Assembly: GCA_963580285.1 (NCBI GenBank)
Contig: OY757026.1
Coordinates: forward strand, 82,129,817-82,193,816
DNA: 64,000 nt
DNA from: Lucinisca nassula
Taxonomy: Eukaryota > Mollusca > Bivalvia > Lucinida > Lucinidae
Reading direction: 5' to 3'
Under the pieces are notes generated by a model. That model worked only from the letters and a program-made list of their open reading frames with translations. It made no database searches and had not been told where the DNA came from. Both the position numbers and the translations under genes were made by a program. This document shows positions 21,191-32,145 of the stretch, piece by piece (position 1 is the stretch's first letter; each line of letters opens with the position of its first letter).

Positions 21191-21560
21191 GGTTCTAAGA
21201 TGGCTGAAGAGACCAATTCTAGCTCTGAACTGTCTGTTGCAGATAGAGCAAAGACAGCTCTGTTTGTGATGCCTTAGCTATGGCTTTGCGCTGTGCGCGT
21301 TTCTGCTCAGCTTCACTGATCCTTTTTGCCACGTATTCTCTGACAACCACTCTGATGAGACCGCACCACTTTGCTCTGTCCTGTGCAATTTGTTCCCACG
21401 ACTGCGTTGGAATGTTGAAGTCCCTGTGGGAGGCTTTGATGGTGTCCTAGTAGCGCTTATTCTGACCGTCATGGGAGCATTTGCCCAGTTCTACCTCTCC
21501 ATAAAGAATTTTCTTTGGCGAACGTACCTGGGGAATTCCGGTAATATGGTCTGTCCATCT
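21191..21560 (-). pseudogene. LINE ORF2 3' fragment, second copy
   Basis: Across frames it encodes DRPYYRNSPGTFAKENSLW, LPQGLQHSN-type out-of-frame text, and SWEQIAQDRAKWCGLIR with AKRISEAEQKRAQRKA in frame. It is homologous to 3446-3710 and broken by at least two indels and a stop. Confidence 0.75.
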
Positions 21561-21648
21561 GAATTCTACTAGTTTCAGCTGCACCTAGATTTTGTACAAA
21601 CGCTATTTGCACGGTTTAACTTCACTGGCCAGCCGTATGTATGCGCTT

Positions 21649-21795
21649 GTATACCTATTCAAATACATTGTAAATTTTATCGCCGAAAAAACGAAGCATT
21701 TCAGAAGAAAAATAAGGTTTACCTCCTGTTCTACTACATGTATATAAAAGTGTGGTTCAAGGGGGTCAGAATTATATAGGCGTTTTTTCGTGATG
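21649..21795 (+). mobile_element. Palindromic MITE, C1 subtype, hairpin deleted
   Basis: Has the left interior (ATACATTGTAAATTTTATCG), the TATATAAAAG stem and the right terminus (ATATAGGCGTTTTTTCGTGATG), but the central hairpin is absent. The gap is internal, so an excision of the palindrome is likely. Confidence 0.75.
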
Positions 21796-21936
21796 CATAT
21801 ATAATTTTGAGTGAGATTGTAAAAGAAGAGATTAAACAATTTTAACCCATTGTATACTAGAGGACTCTTCCATTGCTATATGTTGGACAAGTCCATTTGT
21901 CATATAAGGGGTGTCAGACCTATTTTTTCGTTTATA

Positions 21937-22055
21937 TACTGTTTTCGTCAGAACATTCTGATAGCAAACAGCGTTGGCCCTGATCAGACGCCGTGCTCTG
22001 TGGCATCTGATCTGGGCCTTCACTGTTTGCCAATGCACCACTTTATGGATTTCCT
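21937..22055. repeat. TGATCAG-type hairpin (family F)
   Basis: GCAAACAGCGTTGGCCCTGA faces TCTGGGCCTTCACTGTTTGC, with inner CAGACGCCGTG / TGGCATCTGA arms. Related hairpins lie at 23337, 24465, 24938, 25465, 30042 and 37296. Confidence 0.75.
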
Positions 22056-22384
22056 GCATGCAACTGGCATATATAAGCCATAGGTTTCGAGAACATTTCC
22101 TGTGAGAAAGTGTTGTCCTTCATTGCTATTAAAATGACATTTTTTGAACAAATGTGTAAGTTTCCACATTCCAGCTTCTAACGTGGATTGTGAAAGCTCG
22201 GTTCTAACGAGTGCTTTGTAAGCAATGTTGTATTAGAGCGTAATCAATGTACACCAAGCTTTGGGGGGTTATGTACAAATCAGCCATTGCTTCTGTAACG
22301 TTTTCAAGGACATTGGAGAAAACATACCATTAGGAAAACATGTCCGTGTGAAATAATGGCGTCCAACATGGTGTCAGAAGTGAC

Positions 22385-22607
22385 AAATATTAGGTAAAAA
22401 TTGTAACATCTTTCTTATTTCTGCCTTTTAACATAGATTGTGGGTACTCGTTAGAACCGCCTCATTGAGGCGGTTCTAACGAGTACCCACAATCTATGTT
22501 TTTGAGCTAAAATAAGGCAGATAATTCTTACCCCCTTACACCCCACTTTTCTCTATATAAAGTGGGGTTTAGAGGGGTCTTCGTTTCACGGACTTGTTAT
22601 CGTGATG
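22385..22607 (+). mobile_element. Palindromic MITE, C2-like
   Basis: Perfect hairpin around 22435-22503 (GATTGTGGGTACTCGTTAG arm, central T). The second stem is CACCCCACTTTTCTCTATAT with AAGTGGGGTTTAGAGG, and the right end is CACGGACTTGTTATCGTGATG-like. The left terminus is degraded. Confidence 0.85.
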
Positions 22608-22908
22608 CATATGAGAATTTTTTTTTCGCGGCTATAAAAATGACACTTTCTGAACAAATGTAATATTTTCCACATTTCAGACACCAACGAAGATTGTGGG
22701 TGTTCGGTTCTAACAAGTACTCACAATCTGTGTTTTAAAGCAAAAATTATAGGTAACAACAAGCTGGAATGTGTGTATATATCAGACAACAGCTTCAATG
22801 ACATTAGGGAAAAATTACCCATTTGGGAAACACTCTGACTATAAAATGGCATTTTCTGAAGAAAAAAAAAAAAATGTAATATTTTTTACATATTTTACCT
22901 TCTAACGT

Positions 22909-23226
22909 CATCACGAAAACACGCCTATATAATTGTGACCCCATTGAACCCAACTTTTATATAGTAAAACTGGGGTTTCCAGGGGTATACATTATTTTTC
23001 TTATTTCTGCTCTAAAATATAGATTGTGGGCACTCGTTAGAACCGCCTAGATTGTGTGTACTCGTTAGAACCGCCTCGATGAGGCGGTTCTAACGAGTGC
23101 CCACAATCTATATTTGGAGCAGAAATAAGGAAAATATCACAATTTTTCATCATAAAAGTTTCATTTTTTTCGGCGATAAAGGTGGCAATGTATTTGTATA
23201 GGCGTGTTTGGTTCTTACGAGTAACG
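22909..23226 (-). mobile_element. Palindromic MITE, C1 subtype, with duplicated half-arm
   Basis: Left end CATCACGAAAACACGCC, right end GTATAGGCGTGTTTGG. The hairpin has one arm present one and a half times: a tandem duplication of ATTGTG.G.ACTCGTTAGAA at about 23022-23080. The second stem (AACTGGGGTTTCCAGG) is intact. Confidence 0.85.
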
Positions 23227-23336
23227 TAAAAATCCTAAAAATTCGTACACAGTGAGGACTTGTAGTTCTCCTAAATTTTTAACAAGTTTGTTTCGCGATC
23301 AATCAAGGAGTTCAAAAGTGAAAACGAAATGGCGAA

Positions 23337-23395
23337 CGGTGTAGACCCTGATCAGACTGCTCCAAGGAGCAGTCTGATCTGGGTCTGCACTGTTT
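23337..23395. repeat. TGATCAG-type hairpin (family F)
   Basis: GTGTAGACCCTGATCAGACT pairs with AGTCTGATCTGGGTCTGCAC around GCTCCAAGGAGC. Nearly perfect. Confidence 0.85.
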
Positions 23396-23925
23396 GCTGA
23401 AGCCTGTCTGTCCCATCACTAAGGATCATTACGGTACTCACAATCTTTGTTTTTGAGAAAAAAATAATAATAATGATCATGCTATCTTTGTACACCAAGC
23501 TTTTGGGGGATGGACACATCAGCCATTATCAAGTACATTAGGTAAAACATTTCATGTGAGAAATCGCTATCTTTCATGGCTGTACAATTGCATTTTTCTG
23601 AACAAATGTAATATTTTTTTTTCCAATTTCAGCTTCTAACGTGGACTCTTATCTGTGCATTATGCGTTTGCTCTAGGGAATTTCTCCGATCCTGTTTAAA
23701 AGGAAGAAATTAAGGTCTATGACAAGACATTTGTATTTCTCATAAACCTATATTTAAGCACTGGTTGATAGGATTCAATGCCTGTATTTCTGACATTCAA
23801 TTCTCTGATTTGCTTCGCATCTATAAATCAACCAATGGTATATACTTTATAATATGCTGTCAGAATCCAATTAAGGTCGACCAGAGTAATATTACATCTT
23901 TCTCTTAAGGTAAATGAACACACAC

Positions 23926-24249
23926 GGCCCCCGCCCATCGGGGCTTGAAGTAATATATGGGCTGCATGATGCTTCCACGCAGAGCTGAATCCGACCCACA
24001 CACGAGTACTGACACGAGTACTGGTAAACCACTTAGAGGATCTAAGCCTGCCCAGGCAAAGCAGTGTGAGTGTCGGACCGTCCATGCTTATAAACCCTAT
24101 TGGTTTCATTTAGCGGCAGGGCTTGAGAAGTCATTTCATCTCAATGTCGGGTAAAAAGTCCCACAAAATTGGAAGCAACGTCTCCAAAACGACCTTTACA
24201 GTGTTGACGGGGACGTTAAGCCTCAAACAAAACAAAACAAAACAATCAA
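23926..24249 (+). mobile_element. SINE, family A
   Basis: Full length, with a small local duplication (ACACGAGTACTG twice at about 24000-24022). The tail ends in AAACAAAACAAAACAATC. Flanked by AAATGAACACAC (left) and AAATGGACACAC (right), a one-mismatch target duplication. Confidence 0.9.
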
Positions 24250-24462
24250 AAAATGGACACACTTTCAAGCAAACCTACTTTTTGGGTCGATTGTTTATCA
24301 ATCGACCCAAAGTTATAAAGGACAAAACCTCTATTAGTGCTGGAGTCCACGTGACTATCGCTGATTTGGAGGAATCGCGCAGATTATTTATAGAATTTTA
24401 TCGCAGTTTGCGTAATAAGGTTTTCCGAAAAATTTGGGCTGGAATCATGGGTTGTGCTTGGC

Positions 24463-24605
24463 AAACAGGGTCGACCCAGATCAGACGCCGCAGAACGCGG
24501 CGTCTGATCAGGGTCTATACTGCTTGCTTACAGTATAGCAATTTAAGTGTCAGACGCCGAAAACCGCAGCGTCTGATCAGGGTCTACACGGTTTGCTTTC
24601 AGTAA
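24463..24605. repeat. Two tandem TGATCAG-type hairpins (family F)
   Basis: The first is perfect in its core (CAGACGCCGCAGAACGCGGC GTCTG pairing). The second keeps one complete arm with GCAGCGTCTGATCAGGGTCT. The tandem arrangement may reflect duplication. Confidence 0.75.
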
Positions 24606-24937
24606 AGGAGTTTCAGGATTAAACGAAACAGTCTAAGACCCCGTTCAGGCCCATTTTCCCTACCTACATCCAAAGACAATCGACCCACCAGTACTCTCAG
24701 TACTTTGATTAAAAGTATAATTTATCTCCCAACAATTCAGTGTGATATATAAAAACCATTGCAACGACATTTCATATCATCAAGTAGCAAAGTCCGTGTA
24801 ATGACCACCCTTGAAAACCCACTTCTTATAGTTTAACCCTTCTCTTGCTGAATATTCATTTTAGCCACACCCATCTCTGACATTGAACCAATCAGATTAC
24901 TTGATGTAATTTATTCATACAAGTTCATAAACTGAAT

Positions 24938-24993
24938 GTCAAACAGTGTAGATCCTGATCAGATGGCATCTGATCTGGATCTACACTGTTTGC
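24938..24993. repeat. TGATCAG-type hairpin (family F)
   Basis: CAAACAGTGTAGATCCTGAT faces ATCTGGATCTACACTGTTTG around CAGATGGCATCTG. Near perfect, with a very short loop. Confidence 0.85.
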
Positions 24994-25010
24994 AAAGATA
25001 AGGGTTAAAT

Positions 25011-25090
25011 ACAGAGTGAGTTTTAGTTTTACGTCCCACCAACAGCTAAGGTCATACGGAGACGGGGATAAAGAAATCTGGAGCTTACAG
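25011..25090 (-). mobile_element. SINE, family D, internal fragment
   Basis: GTTTTACGTCCCACCAACAG and AAGGTCATACGGAGACGGG match 40510-40560. The tRNA-like head is missing. Confidence 0.6.
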
Positions 25091-25112
25091 GGGTATACAG
25101 TATATTTCTTAT

Positions 25113-25374
25113 CATTACGATAACACACCCGTGTGACATAGTGTTTTCTTCCATATCACCTAAAAGGTTGTTTTCCTAATTAAAAATCTTTTTTTTTATT
25201 TATACTTCAAACATAGGTTGTGGTTGCTTGTTAGAACCGCCTCATTGAGGGCGGTTCAAACGCGTACCCAGAACCTGAGTCTTGGAGCAGAAATAAGCAA
25301 AAAAATGTATACCCCTGTAAACCCCAGTTTTCTGTATATTAATTAGGGTTAAGAGGGGTGTTCATTTCACGGAC
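25113..25374 (+). mobile_element. Palindromic MITE, C2 subtype
   Basis: Starts CATTACGATAACACACCCG. The hairpin is recognisable but has mismatches and a 1-base bulge (CATTGAGGGCGG). The second stem is eroded. The right end stops at TTCATTTCACGGAC, so the last 20 or so bases are lost. Confidence 0.85.
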
Positions 25375-25386
25375 AGACATATGTTT

Positions 25387-25560
25387 CCAGCGAAGAATCA
25401 GATCAGCCTGCAAATCCATATACTGTAACCAGAGAAATCTCTTGTATGGAGGAGCATTGGGTCCTTAGCTATCCTTAGAGCGCACAGCGAAGACTCTTAT
25501 CAGATTACGCGGATGTGCATGCTGATCTGAGTCTTCGCTGGGCGCACATGTCTTGTTGTA
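25387..25560. repeat. Hairpin with GCGAAGACT / AGTCTTCGC arms (family F variant)
   Basis: GCGAAGACTCTTATCAGATT faces TGCTGATCTGAGTCTTCGC at about 25477-25540. A related single arm is at 25390-25410. The same core (CTGATCAGAGTCT) occurs at 30042-30107. Confidence 0.65.
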
Positions 25561-25589
25561 GGCTGTGTCGTGCTTTTAAAAGAAACAAT

Positions 25590-26830
25590 ACCAGACTGAA
25601 GTGACTGTCCATAATATTATTGAATCATGGGCGCCCTCAATGCTTGCTTTTCTAAGTTCATTACCCATTTCTGTATTACGGATTCTGGTTACTGTGGCGA
25701 ATAAATTCTACGATACTTCTAATCAGTTATACGACGCTGCTCTTTTAATTTGAGGTTATACTCAGCATGCTCTTCGTCCTTTCATCGATTCTAACGTCAT
25801 TGCATCAAAATATCCTTCATTAATAAGGGTTTGGATTTTATAGATTCACCTGGTATCTTCCGGGACAGATCGGTTATTTCATCCATTCCTGCTAATTTTC
25901 AAAATACTGAAACACCCATAATTTGCTATAAATACAATAAACCTGTTAGATCTATCATTTTTAATTTCAATAAACTTGTTTCTGATCTTTATATTGATAC
26001 TAACGCTCCTGATACATGTGATTGTAAAAACCCAGTGTATTGCTATTATGCTGCTGGTCATATAATTACTGGCAATTAAAAAAAAATTCCGGATTCTAGG
26101 ATACGTTATATAATTTCTAAAGGACCGAAATATCGTTTTCCTTCTAAAATTGATCTCAATAAATGTAGAGATGAAATCGCTGCTGCGTTGAATGAACTTG
26201 GTAATCGGTGGTGTAAACGAGAGTATGTTGAGCATAAAGCTCTTAAAGAATGGAAACTTAGCATTCTGAAATTAGTGAACAAATGCATTTTTTTATTCGA
26301 TTACCTCCTAAACCTAAGACGTCTTTACGTCACCTTAAACTAGGTATTCAAGAATTTCATAGGAAGTTTGTGTTGGCTCCAGCAGATAAGGCCGCTAACA
26401 ATGTGGCCGTTGTTTGACGGCTTAACTATGTTAACACTCTTCAGCAGGAGCTTGGTGGTACTAAGGCCTATGGACGTCAGCCTTTAGCTGTAGAGAGGGC
26501 TTTAGTTGATGACCACATTTGTTATTCAGCCGCCAAGTTTGCCGTCTGTGTAACAGAAGGCTAAGACAAGCTTCCAACGTTATATTGGTTACCTAAACAT
26601 CATAAAAGACCATACAAAGCACGGTTTATTGCAAATTCAAGCTCATGTACCACCAAATTATTAACTTTATGTTTTACTGCAATCAAAAAACATGTGATAA
26701 AATATTGCGGCAAAGTCTTCGAAAGATTTGGTAGAAAATATTATTGTAATGGGTCATCAGCCCATTCTTATTACGCCTTGGCAAACCCTCTTGCATTGAC
26801 GTTACACGACTTAACCATTTTCAACAGTAA
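25590..26830 (+). pseudogene. Penelope-like RT, N-terminal half, many stops
   Basis: Across frames it encodes NKFYDTSNQLYDAA, then an 82-codon open part with FRDRSVISSIPANFQN and CYKYNKPVRSIIFNFN, then RIRYIISKGPKYRFPSKIDL, NRWCKREYVEHKALKEWK, and at 26570-26620 the RT finger motif (LPTLYWLPKHHKRPYKARF-like, WLPKHHK visible) with IANSSSCTTK. It ends before the catalytic box, which survives in the copy at 6674. At least five stops or shifts. An ancient relic of the same family. Confidence 0.8.
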
Positions 26831-26834
26831 AACA

Positions 26835-27215
26835 TTGCATGACAAGACATAACATATAACAAGATACTCTTACATGAGTCTTCGTGTATCATTGGATTTT
26901 AAACGAGTTGAGAAAAGGGGATAAAATGCGAGGCTTTGCCGAGTATTTTATCCCTTTTCCTGAACAAGTTTAATGCATTTGATAATACATGAGCAAGAAT
27001 GAAAGATTCTGTTTATCATTTGACATCTAAAACGCATTTAATTCACAATTTTTGTACAAAGATGTCAATATTCCGCCATTAGTAAAGGCGACGTTTTTAA
27101 GGACGTCTTCGTGTAACGTTATGGGGCGTGTCTATGTAATTTGCATATTTAATCCACTAGTGGATTACCGAATTTATTATACGGTGTTATTAAATTCTCG
27201 GACGCGACGTCATGT
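26835..27215 (-). mobile_element. Element K, copy 1
   Basis: A 370-400 bp unit with TATGCAAAT-type box, CCACTAGTGGAT, AATGGCGGAATATTGACAT and a hairpin whose tip is GAGGCTTTGCCGAG with ATAAAATGC / GTATTTTATC arms. Copies at 34340-34730 and 39304-39672 run in the opposite direction. No coding sequence and no clear terminal repeats. Confidence 0.75.
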
Positions 27216-27424
27216 GATAAATAAGTGATGCCAGCGGTACAGATTATGAGAATAGTATATGGGTGTGAGGGGTGAATGGAGAAAGCCGCCCTAGGGTCAC
27301 TGTCCGGCATCTCGAGGTTTCCCGAGTGATACACACAGTGATCCCGAGGAACGGAGTTTTCTATCCACCCCTCCCACCCATATGTGATTCTTTTTCTTTC
27401 ATACCTTCCATCTTAGCGCGTCTT

Positions 27425-28155
27425 TAAAAAGAGAAACGATCGGGAACTGATACAATCACGTCCCAATTTCTTCCGGCAAGAAGTCGCAACATGGACCGAC
27501 GACAGTAAACAAAACGGACAACAGACAAACCGAGTCAGCAGGTCTTTCCCAAGCAGATCGTGTGCTCAAAATATCCAAACCTTACTAAAAGGGACCGAGA
27601 AAGAATCAGAATCACCAACTTGACAAACATTAAACTGGAAGAACAAACGTAACTAAAATGAACAACCAAAGAGGGGGAAGAATCAGAATAATCAAAGTAA
27701 CAACGTTCGTATAAATGATAAGGGAAAGAATGAGAACCACCAACACAAAACATGGAGGAAGCACAGCAAAGCACCGGAATGGAACGGTCAGTAAAAATTA
27801 CTGGTGGGTTTAAGTTAACTTTGCGGGATACAAAATCTCACCTCCACTTTCACTGTGGTTCAAACAAGTATCTGTTTGGCCCGCGTGAAGGTTTTCTAAT
27901 TCATCCGTGAAACATCTCGGTAAACAAAGAAATCACAATTAAAGTCTTGTTGATACAAGACAGAGGACTCGATAGTTAAATGAGCTGAGCCATCCGGTGC
28001 TGAACATAACGTCACAGAAACACTGGGGCAAAAGAAAACCAGCAGTTGAACCCCGTTGGACCAAGCAACAGACATAAAAGTTCTTGCTCCGACCAACTAA
28101 TAAATAATTTTAAGCCAAAGCCATCATCGAGTCTGAACCTCGATCCACCGGCGTG
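27425..28155 (-). mobile_element. Penelope-like family, 3' part, UTR variant 2
   Basis: On the minus strand it opens within the end of the protein (TPVDRGSDSMM) and then follows the family 3' UTR: TGACCGTTCCATTCCGG and a terminal GATTGTATCAGTTCCCGATC. The central UTR differs from the common version. The palindromic MITE at 28156-28434 has inserted at its protein-coding edge. Confidence 0.7.
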
Positions 28156-28434
28156 CATCACAAAAACACATCTATATAATTTTGACCCCCTTGAACCCCA
28201 CTTTTATACAGTAAAACTGGGGTTTACAGGGGTAAACCTTATTTTTCTTATTTCTGCTCCAAAATATAGATTGTGGGTACTCGTTAGAACCGCCTCGATG
28301 AGGCGGTTCTAACGGCTACCCAGAATCCATATTTTGAGCAGAAATAAGAAAAATATTACAATTTTTCATCTCAAAAATTTCATTTTTATGCGATAAAGGT
28401 GACAATGTATTTGTATAGGCGTGTTTACGTAATG
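28156..28434 (-). mobile_element. Palindromic MITE, C1 subtype, complete
   Basis: Complete from CATCACAAAAACACATC to GGCGTGTTTACGTAATG. The hairpin centre is CCTCGATGAGG. The distal arm has mutations (GGCTACCCAGAATCC). It interrupts the Penelope-like sequence to its left. Confidence 0.9.
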
Positions 28435-29335
28435 GCAATTAAAGAGGAAAGCATAATGTCTGACCGTTGGGTCTAACATAATGTACGCAGACTGTTGAAT
28501 AGAATTTATGTTATATCCAATGCGTTTGTAACGTTTAATAATGTTTTGAAATTGTTCCGAAAAGTTACATGTAGGTTTGCCTTTAATTTTTCTTATTTAT
28601 ATATAATTTCGCCCCAAAAAGCTCGGTCTGTGACATCCCCTGCAGCAAACGTCTATTTAATCCAACCTTAAATTTAGAAATTAATTGATAGTGTCGGTGA
28701 TACAACTTAGAAATGCTTTCCGAAGTTTATGATATCGATATCCCTGATGTAGCAGTTAAGCAGTTAATTTTTATTACGAGTGTTAAAATCAGCGATAGGA
28801 CTTGACACTCTTGCGAAGCGAATAAGCTGCAAAATAAAAACACAGAAAGATGGCGAACGTGGAATATCACCATCTGAAAGTGGAAAGTTAACCACATGTA
28901 TCATGTACATTAAAATCGAAATCATTGCGCTTATCATAAATTTTTATTGAAACAAAACCATTTGAAATGTTGAAATGCAAACCCCCAAACGGGGCTTCGA
29001 CATCAGAATTATTGGCCTTTGTTAACTGCAGCTCAGATGGATAAATTTGATTGAACGTTCCTTCAAAGTAAGGGTTATCAATATTTTAAAGATATCTAAA
29101 TATCTTGAGGTTTAGTTAAAGGGTCAAACAGAAAGTGACATCATCACATCTCATTCATAACAAAACAAAAATAAATCAGTTACAAGGGGAGCAGCCTGTT
29201 TTGACATTATACTACTACTACTACTACTAATAATAATAATAATAATAATAAAAACGTATTCGTATTAATTTAAAATTCTCTTAGCGATATAACCAGAGAT
29301 TAACTCAAACCTGGATAGACACTAGATCTATATGG
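28435..29335. other. AT-rich DNA, (ACT)n/(AAT)n microsatellite
   Basis: No gene seen. The trinucleotide tract is at about 29208-29252. Confidence 0.6.
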
Positions 29336-29339
29336 GCGC

Positions 29340-29770
29340 CCTTTTCTATTTATTCCCTATTTATAGATATCTATAATTATTTATGGATATCCATAATTCG
29401 AATCATGAATATCCATAAATATTCATGGATATCAATAATTATTTATGGATATCCGAAATTCGAATTAGTGATATCCATAATTCGAATGATGGATATCCAT
29501 AAATCGATCTGAATTATGAATATCCATAAATCGAATTATGGATATCCATTATTCGATTATGGATATCTATAATTCGAATTATGGATATCCATAAATCAGT
29601 CGAATTATGAATATCCGTAATTCGAATCATGGATATCCATAATTCGATTTATGGATATCTATAATTAATTATGGATATGCATTATTCGGCTGATTTATGG
29701 ATATCTATAATTCGAATTCTGGATATCATTTAATCGAATTATGGAGATCTATAAATATGGATTAAATAGT
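29340..29770. repeat. Self-complementary block of ATGGATATCCAT units
   Basis: About 25 irregular units of the kind (A)TTATGGATATCCATAA joined by ATTCGAAT or AATCGA spacers. Both the unit and the spacer are palindromes, so each strand can fold with almost any neighbouring unit. Units vary by point changes and spacing is not constant. No coding frame. Confidence 0.9.
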
Positions 29771-30683
29771 AAAATGGCATCCCATAGATCTAAACGATAA
29801 GATAAACTAATACAGTGTATCTCCAATGACGTCTTCAACAGAATGTACATTACTTAGAAAAAGCCGCGTGATCATGTTACATTAGAAAAAAAAGCGTGAT
29901 CATGTTACATTTAAATGTAGACATAGAAATTAAGTTTATTCTCCTGGTATTTGAACCTCAATTGCACTATGTTTTATTTATGTTTGACATGCAGTGATAT
30001 TTCTAATCGACCCACGACAAAACTGACAAGACGGCTTGCGTGCAACCAGCAAACACTCTGATCAGCCTGTGAATTCGCGCAGTCTGATCAGAGTCTTTGC
30101 TGGTTGCATGAAGCCATAAAATATATCCATGACCAGACTTGATGCACGGGTTCCTCTGTGTCTTCTCTGGTCTGGCAAGGATCGTTTAGGGCTTTGTCGG
30201 GCGCTGGTTCATTCTGGTGTCTTAGGAAAAGAATACTTTATCGGCCCACGTTGACATATCAGGGGAATTGGGCAGATGGCACTGTGAAAAGGTTTTCAGA
30301 ATTCTGCAATTAGTAGTATTTTATATCTTCAAAAGAAGTTTTACATTCTTCATATGTCTGAATGCACTCAGAAAGAGGTTTTTAATGCGTTTCTATGTTT
30401 GGTAAATAAAATCACAATTACGTCTAATGCGTTGTAAACGATCTCGTACGACATTGTTTCTCATATGATTTCTTCAAATAATTTATTATTTTATTTAGTT
30501 ATTGTTTCCAACTTATCAAGTTATCAACACAACTAAATACTCTGTATCTCAGACGTTTTTATGCCTCAAATTACGAAGACGTTGACGGGACATATTGTCC
30601 GTTGTCCTTCCGTCCATCTGTCTGTCCAACTGTTACACATCCATATTGTCAAGAATGGTTAGAGTAGACTCCTGAAATTATAT
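29771..30683. other. Intergenic stretch with one family F hairpin
   Basis: A hairpin at 30042-30107 pairs GCAACCAGCAAACACTCTGA with TCAGAGTCTTTGCTGGTTGC. Otherwise nothing recognised. Around 30580-30640 GTCCGTTGTCCTTCCGTCC resembles the ends of AGGTCA-type satellites. Confidence 0.6.
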
Positions 30684-30772
30684 ACAGTAAAATTCCTATA
30701 TTAAGACCACTTTTGGGACTGTTCAAAACTGGCCTTAAAGACCACCATTGGGACTGTTCAAAAGTGGTCTGA
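30684..30772 (+). mobile_element. TA-type MITE E, partial
   Basis: Starts TACAGTAAAATTCC like the complete copy at 63670-63939 and includes TTTTGGGACTGTTCAAA twice. The other terminus is missing. Confidence 0.65.
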
Positions 30773-30784
30773 AAGAATGGAAAT

Positions 30785-31411
30785 GGAAATTTGTTTCCTC
30801 GACACATCAGGCAACTCTCGAGCTAGCTCAATCACCAGTAAACTTGTAAACAAAGGTATGTCTCGAAGGGTTTTATCACCATTTTTTTTTTCTTTGTAAG
30901 CTATTTATAAAAAAATTCCGGCAATGCAGTTCCACATAGAAATGATTTAACTTTGTAACGCGCTAGAATTTGCCATGGAAATTTGCAGCGCTAGAATATG
31001 AATGAAAGGAAACTTTTTATCACGGATCTGAAAAATTGCCAATTTATGTCAACACGGAGATTTTTGCCGACGATTTTTATTTTCTGTCAAAAGAACACCC
31101 TTTATACCCCCTAGAAGCAACATCCCTAGTGAAATGAAATATGGACCGTTTGAAATAAGCAAACGAGTTTGGCCCTGATTACGTAACTTGTGACTAATGA
31201 CGAAATTAGTGTCCGAGCTAGTCTTCTCGACAAGGAGCTAGTTTACTCGACATGGAGATAGTGCCCTCAAAACTAAAAAAAAAAAACGAAGATGAGACAT
31301 TCATCAGATGACTGTGGCCTGATTCGATGCCTTTAAAGGAACTCATTTTTGATTTTTATTTCTATGGTCCCACCCAGTTTATCCGACTGGTTTCGTTACC
31401 TCTGGCTAAAG
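30785..31411 (+). repeat. Left arm of a long inverted repeat (M)
   Basis: About 620 bp that recurs inverted at 33340-33985, from GGAAATTTGTTTCC at the outer edge to CCCACCCAGTTTATCCGACT at the inner edge. Intermediate markers are AGTAAACTTGTAAACAAAGG, TTTGCCATGGAAATTTGCAG and CGAGCTAGTCTTCTCGACAA. There is no coding frame of note. It could be a terminal inverted repeat of a foldback-type element. Confidence 0.8.
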
Positions 31412-31529
31412 GGATAGCCTTTTTATTATTAATGGTCTCACTTATCCGAGTCATTGATGTCAAGAATTTGAATAATGGCCAATGAAAGAGAAGGGTGAGG
31501 TTTTGGCGCCAGGAAAGCGTATTTAAGCA

Positions 31530-31835
31530 ATCCAGTGATTTGTCACTGACCGTTCCAAGTCGGTACTTTTGTTGTGGTTCCTGACTGTTTTATGATTGTT
31601 GTGTCGGTGTTTTATTTAATTTGTCTTTAATGTATGTCATCAATGTTATTCAAGTTAGTTAAGTCTGGACATATGAGTTGCCATCTGCTTGGGGACGAGT
31701 TGCTGACTCTGAATGTCACCTGTTCGGTCAATTTCTTGAAGTTATCTGTATTTGCGTCTTTCCCTTCGATGTTTTGAGCAGGATGTGGAATCTGATTGTA
31801 TCAGTTCCTGTCGTTGCTCCCTTATTATCTACAGC
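31530..31835 (+). mobile_element. Penelope-like family 3' UTR, variant 3
   Basis: Bounded by CACTGACCGTTCCAAGTCGG and GATTGTATCAGTTCCTGTCG, the two conserved ends of the family 3' UTR. The interior is different from both other versions. Confidence 0.6.
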
Positions 31836-32145
31836 TGTACTCTCCTTACACCATCTTTCAGAAACGACATTTTCTCATATTTATTCGCTCTAAATATGGA
31901 TTCAGCAAAAAAAAAATAAATAAAAAATTAGCTATTCGCATTCCGTGAGTTCTAAACTATGCCACTTAAATTTTGAAAATCGGTAAACATATGACAATTT
32001 TATGCCGAAAAATGTTCTTAAATAGGGCTTTCCACGTGAAATTTCAGGTAAAGGGAAGTCACTGTTTTCCTAGAGAAAACTTATGTTTTATTTTAGCAGG
32101 ATTCACCAGTAAAATTACTTTTGGCTGTAAAGTAGAAGTAAAACA

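Larger units (their letters stand above)
22098..23655. repeat. Degenerate local repeat block carrying MITEs
   Basis: Units with CTGAACAAATGTAATATTTT, TTCCACATT and AGCTTCTAACGTGG recur at about 22140, 22650, 22855 and 23590. So does CACCAAGCTTTTGGGGG (22250, 23500). The MITEs at 22385 and 22909 lie among them. The unit length is irregular because of insertions. Confidence 0.6.
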
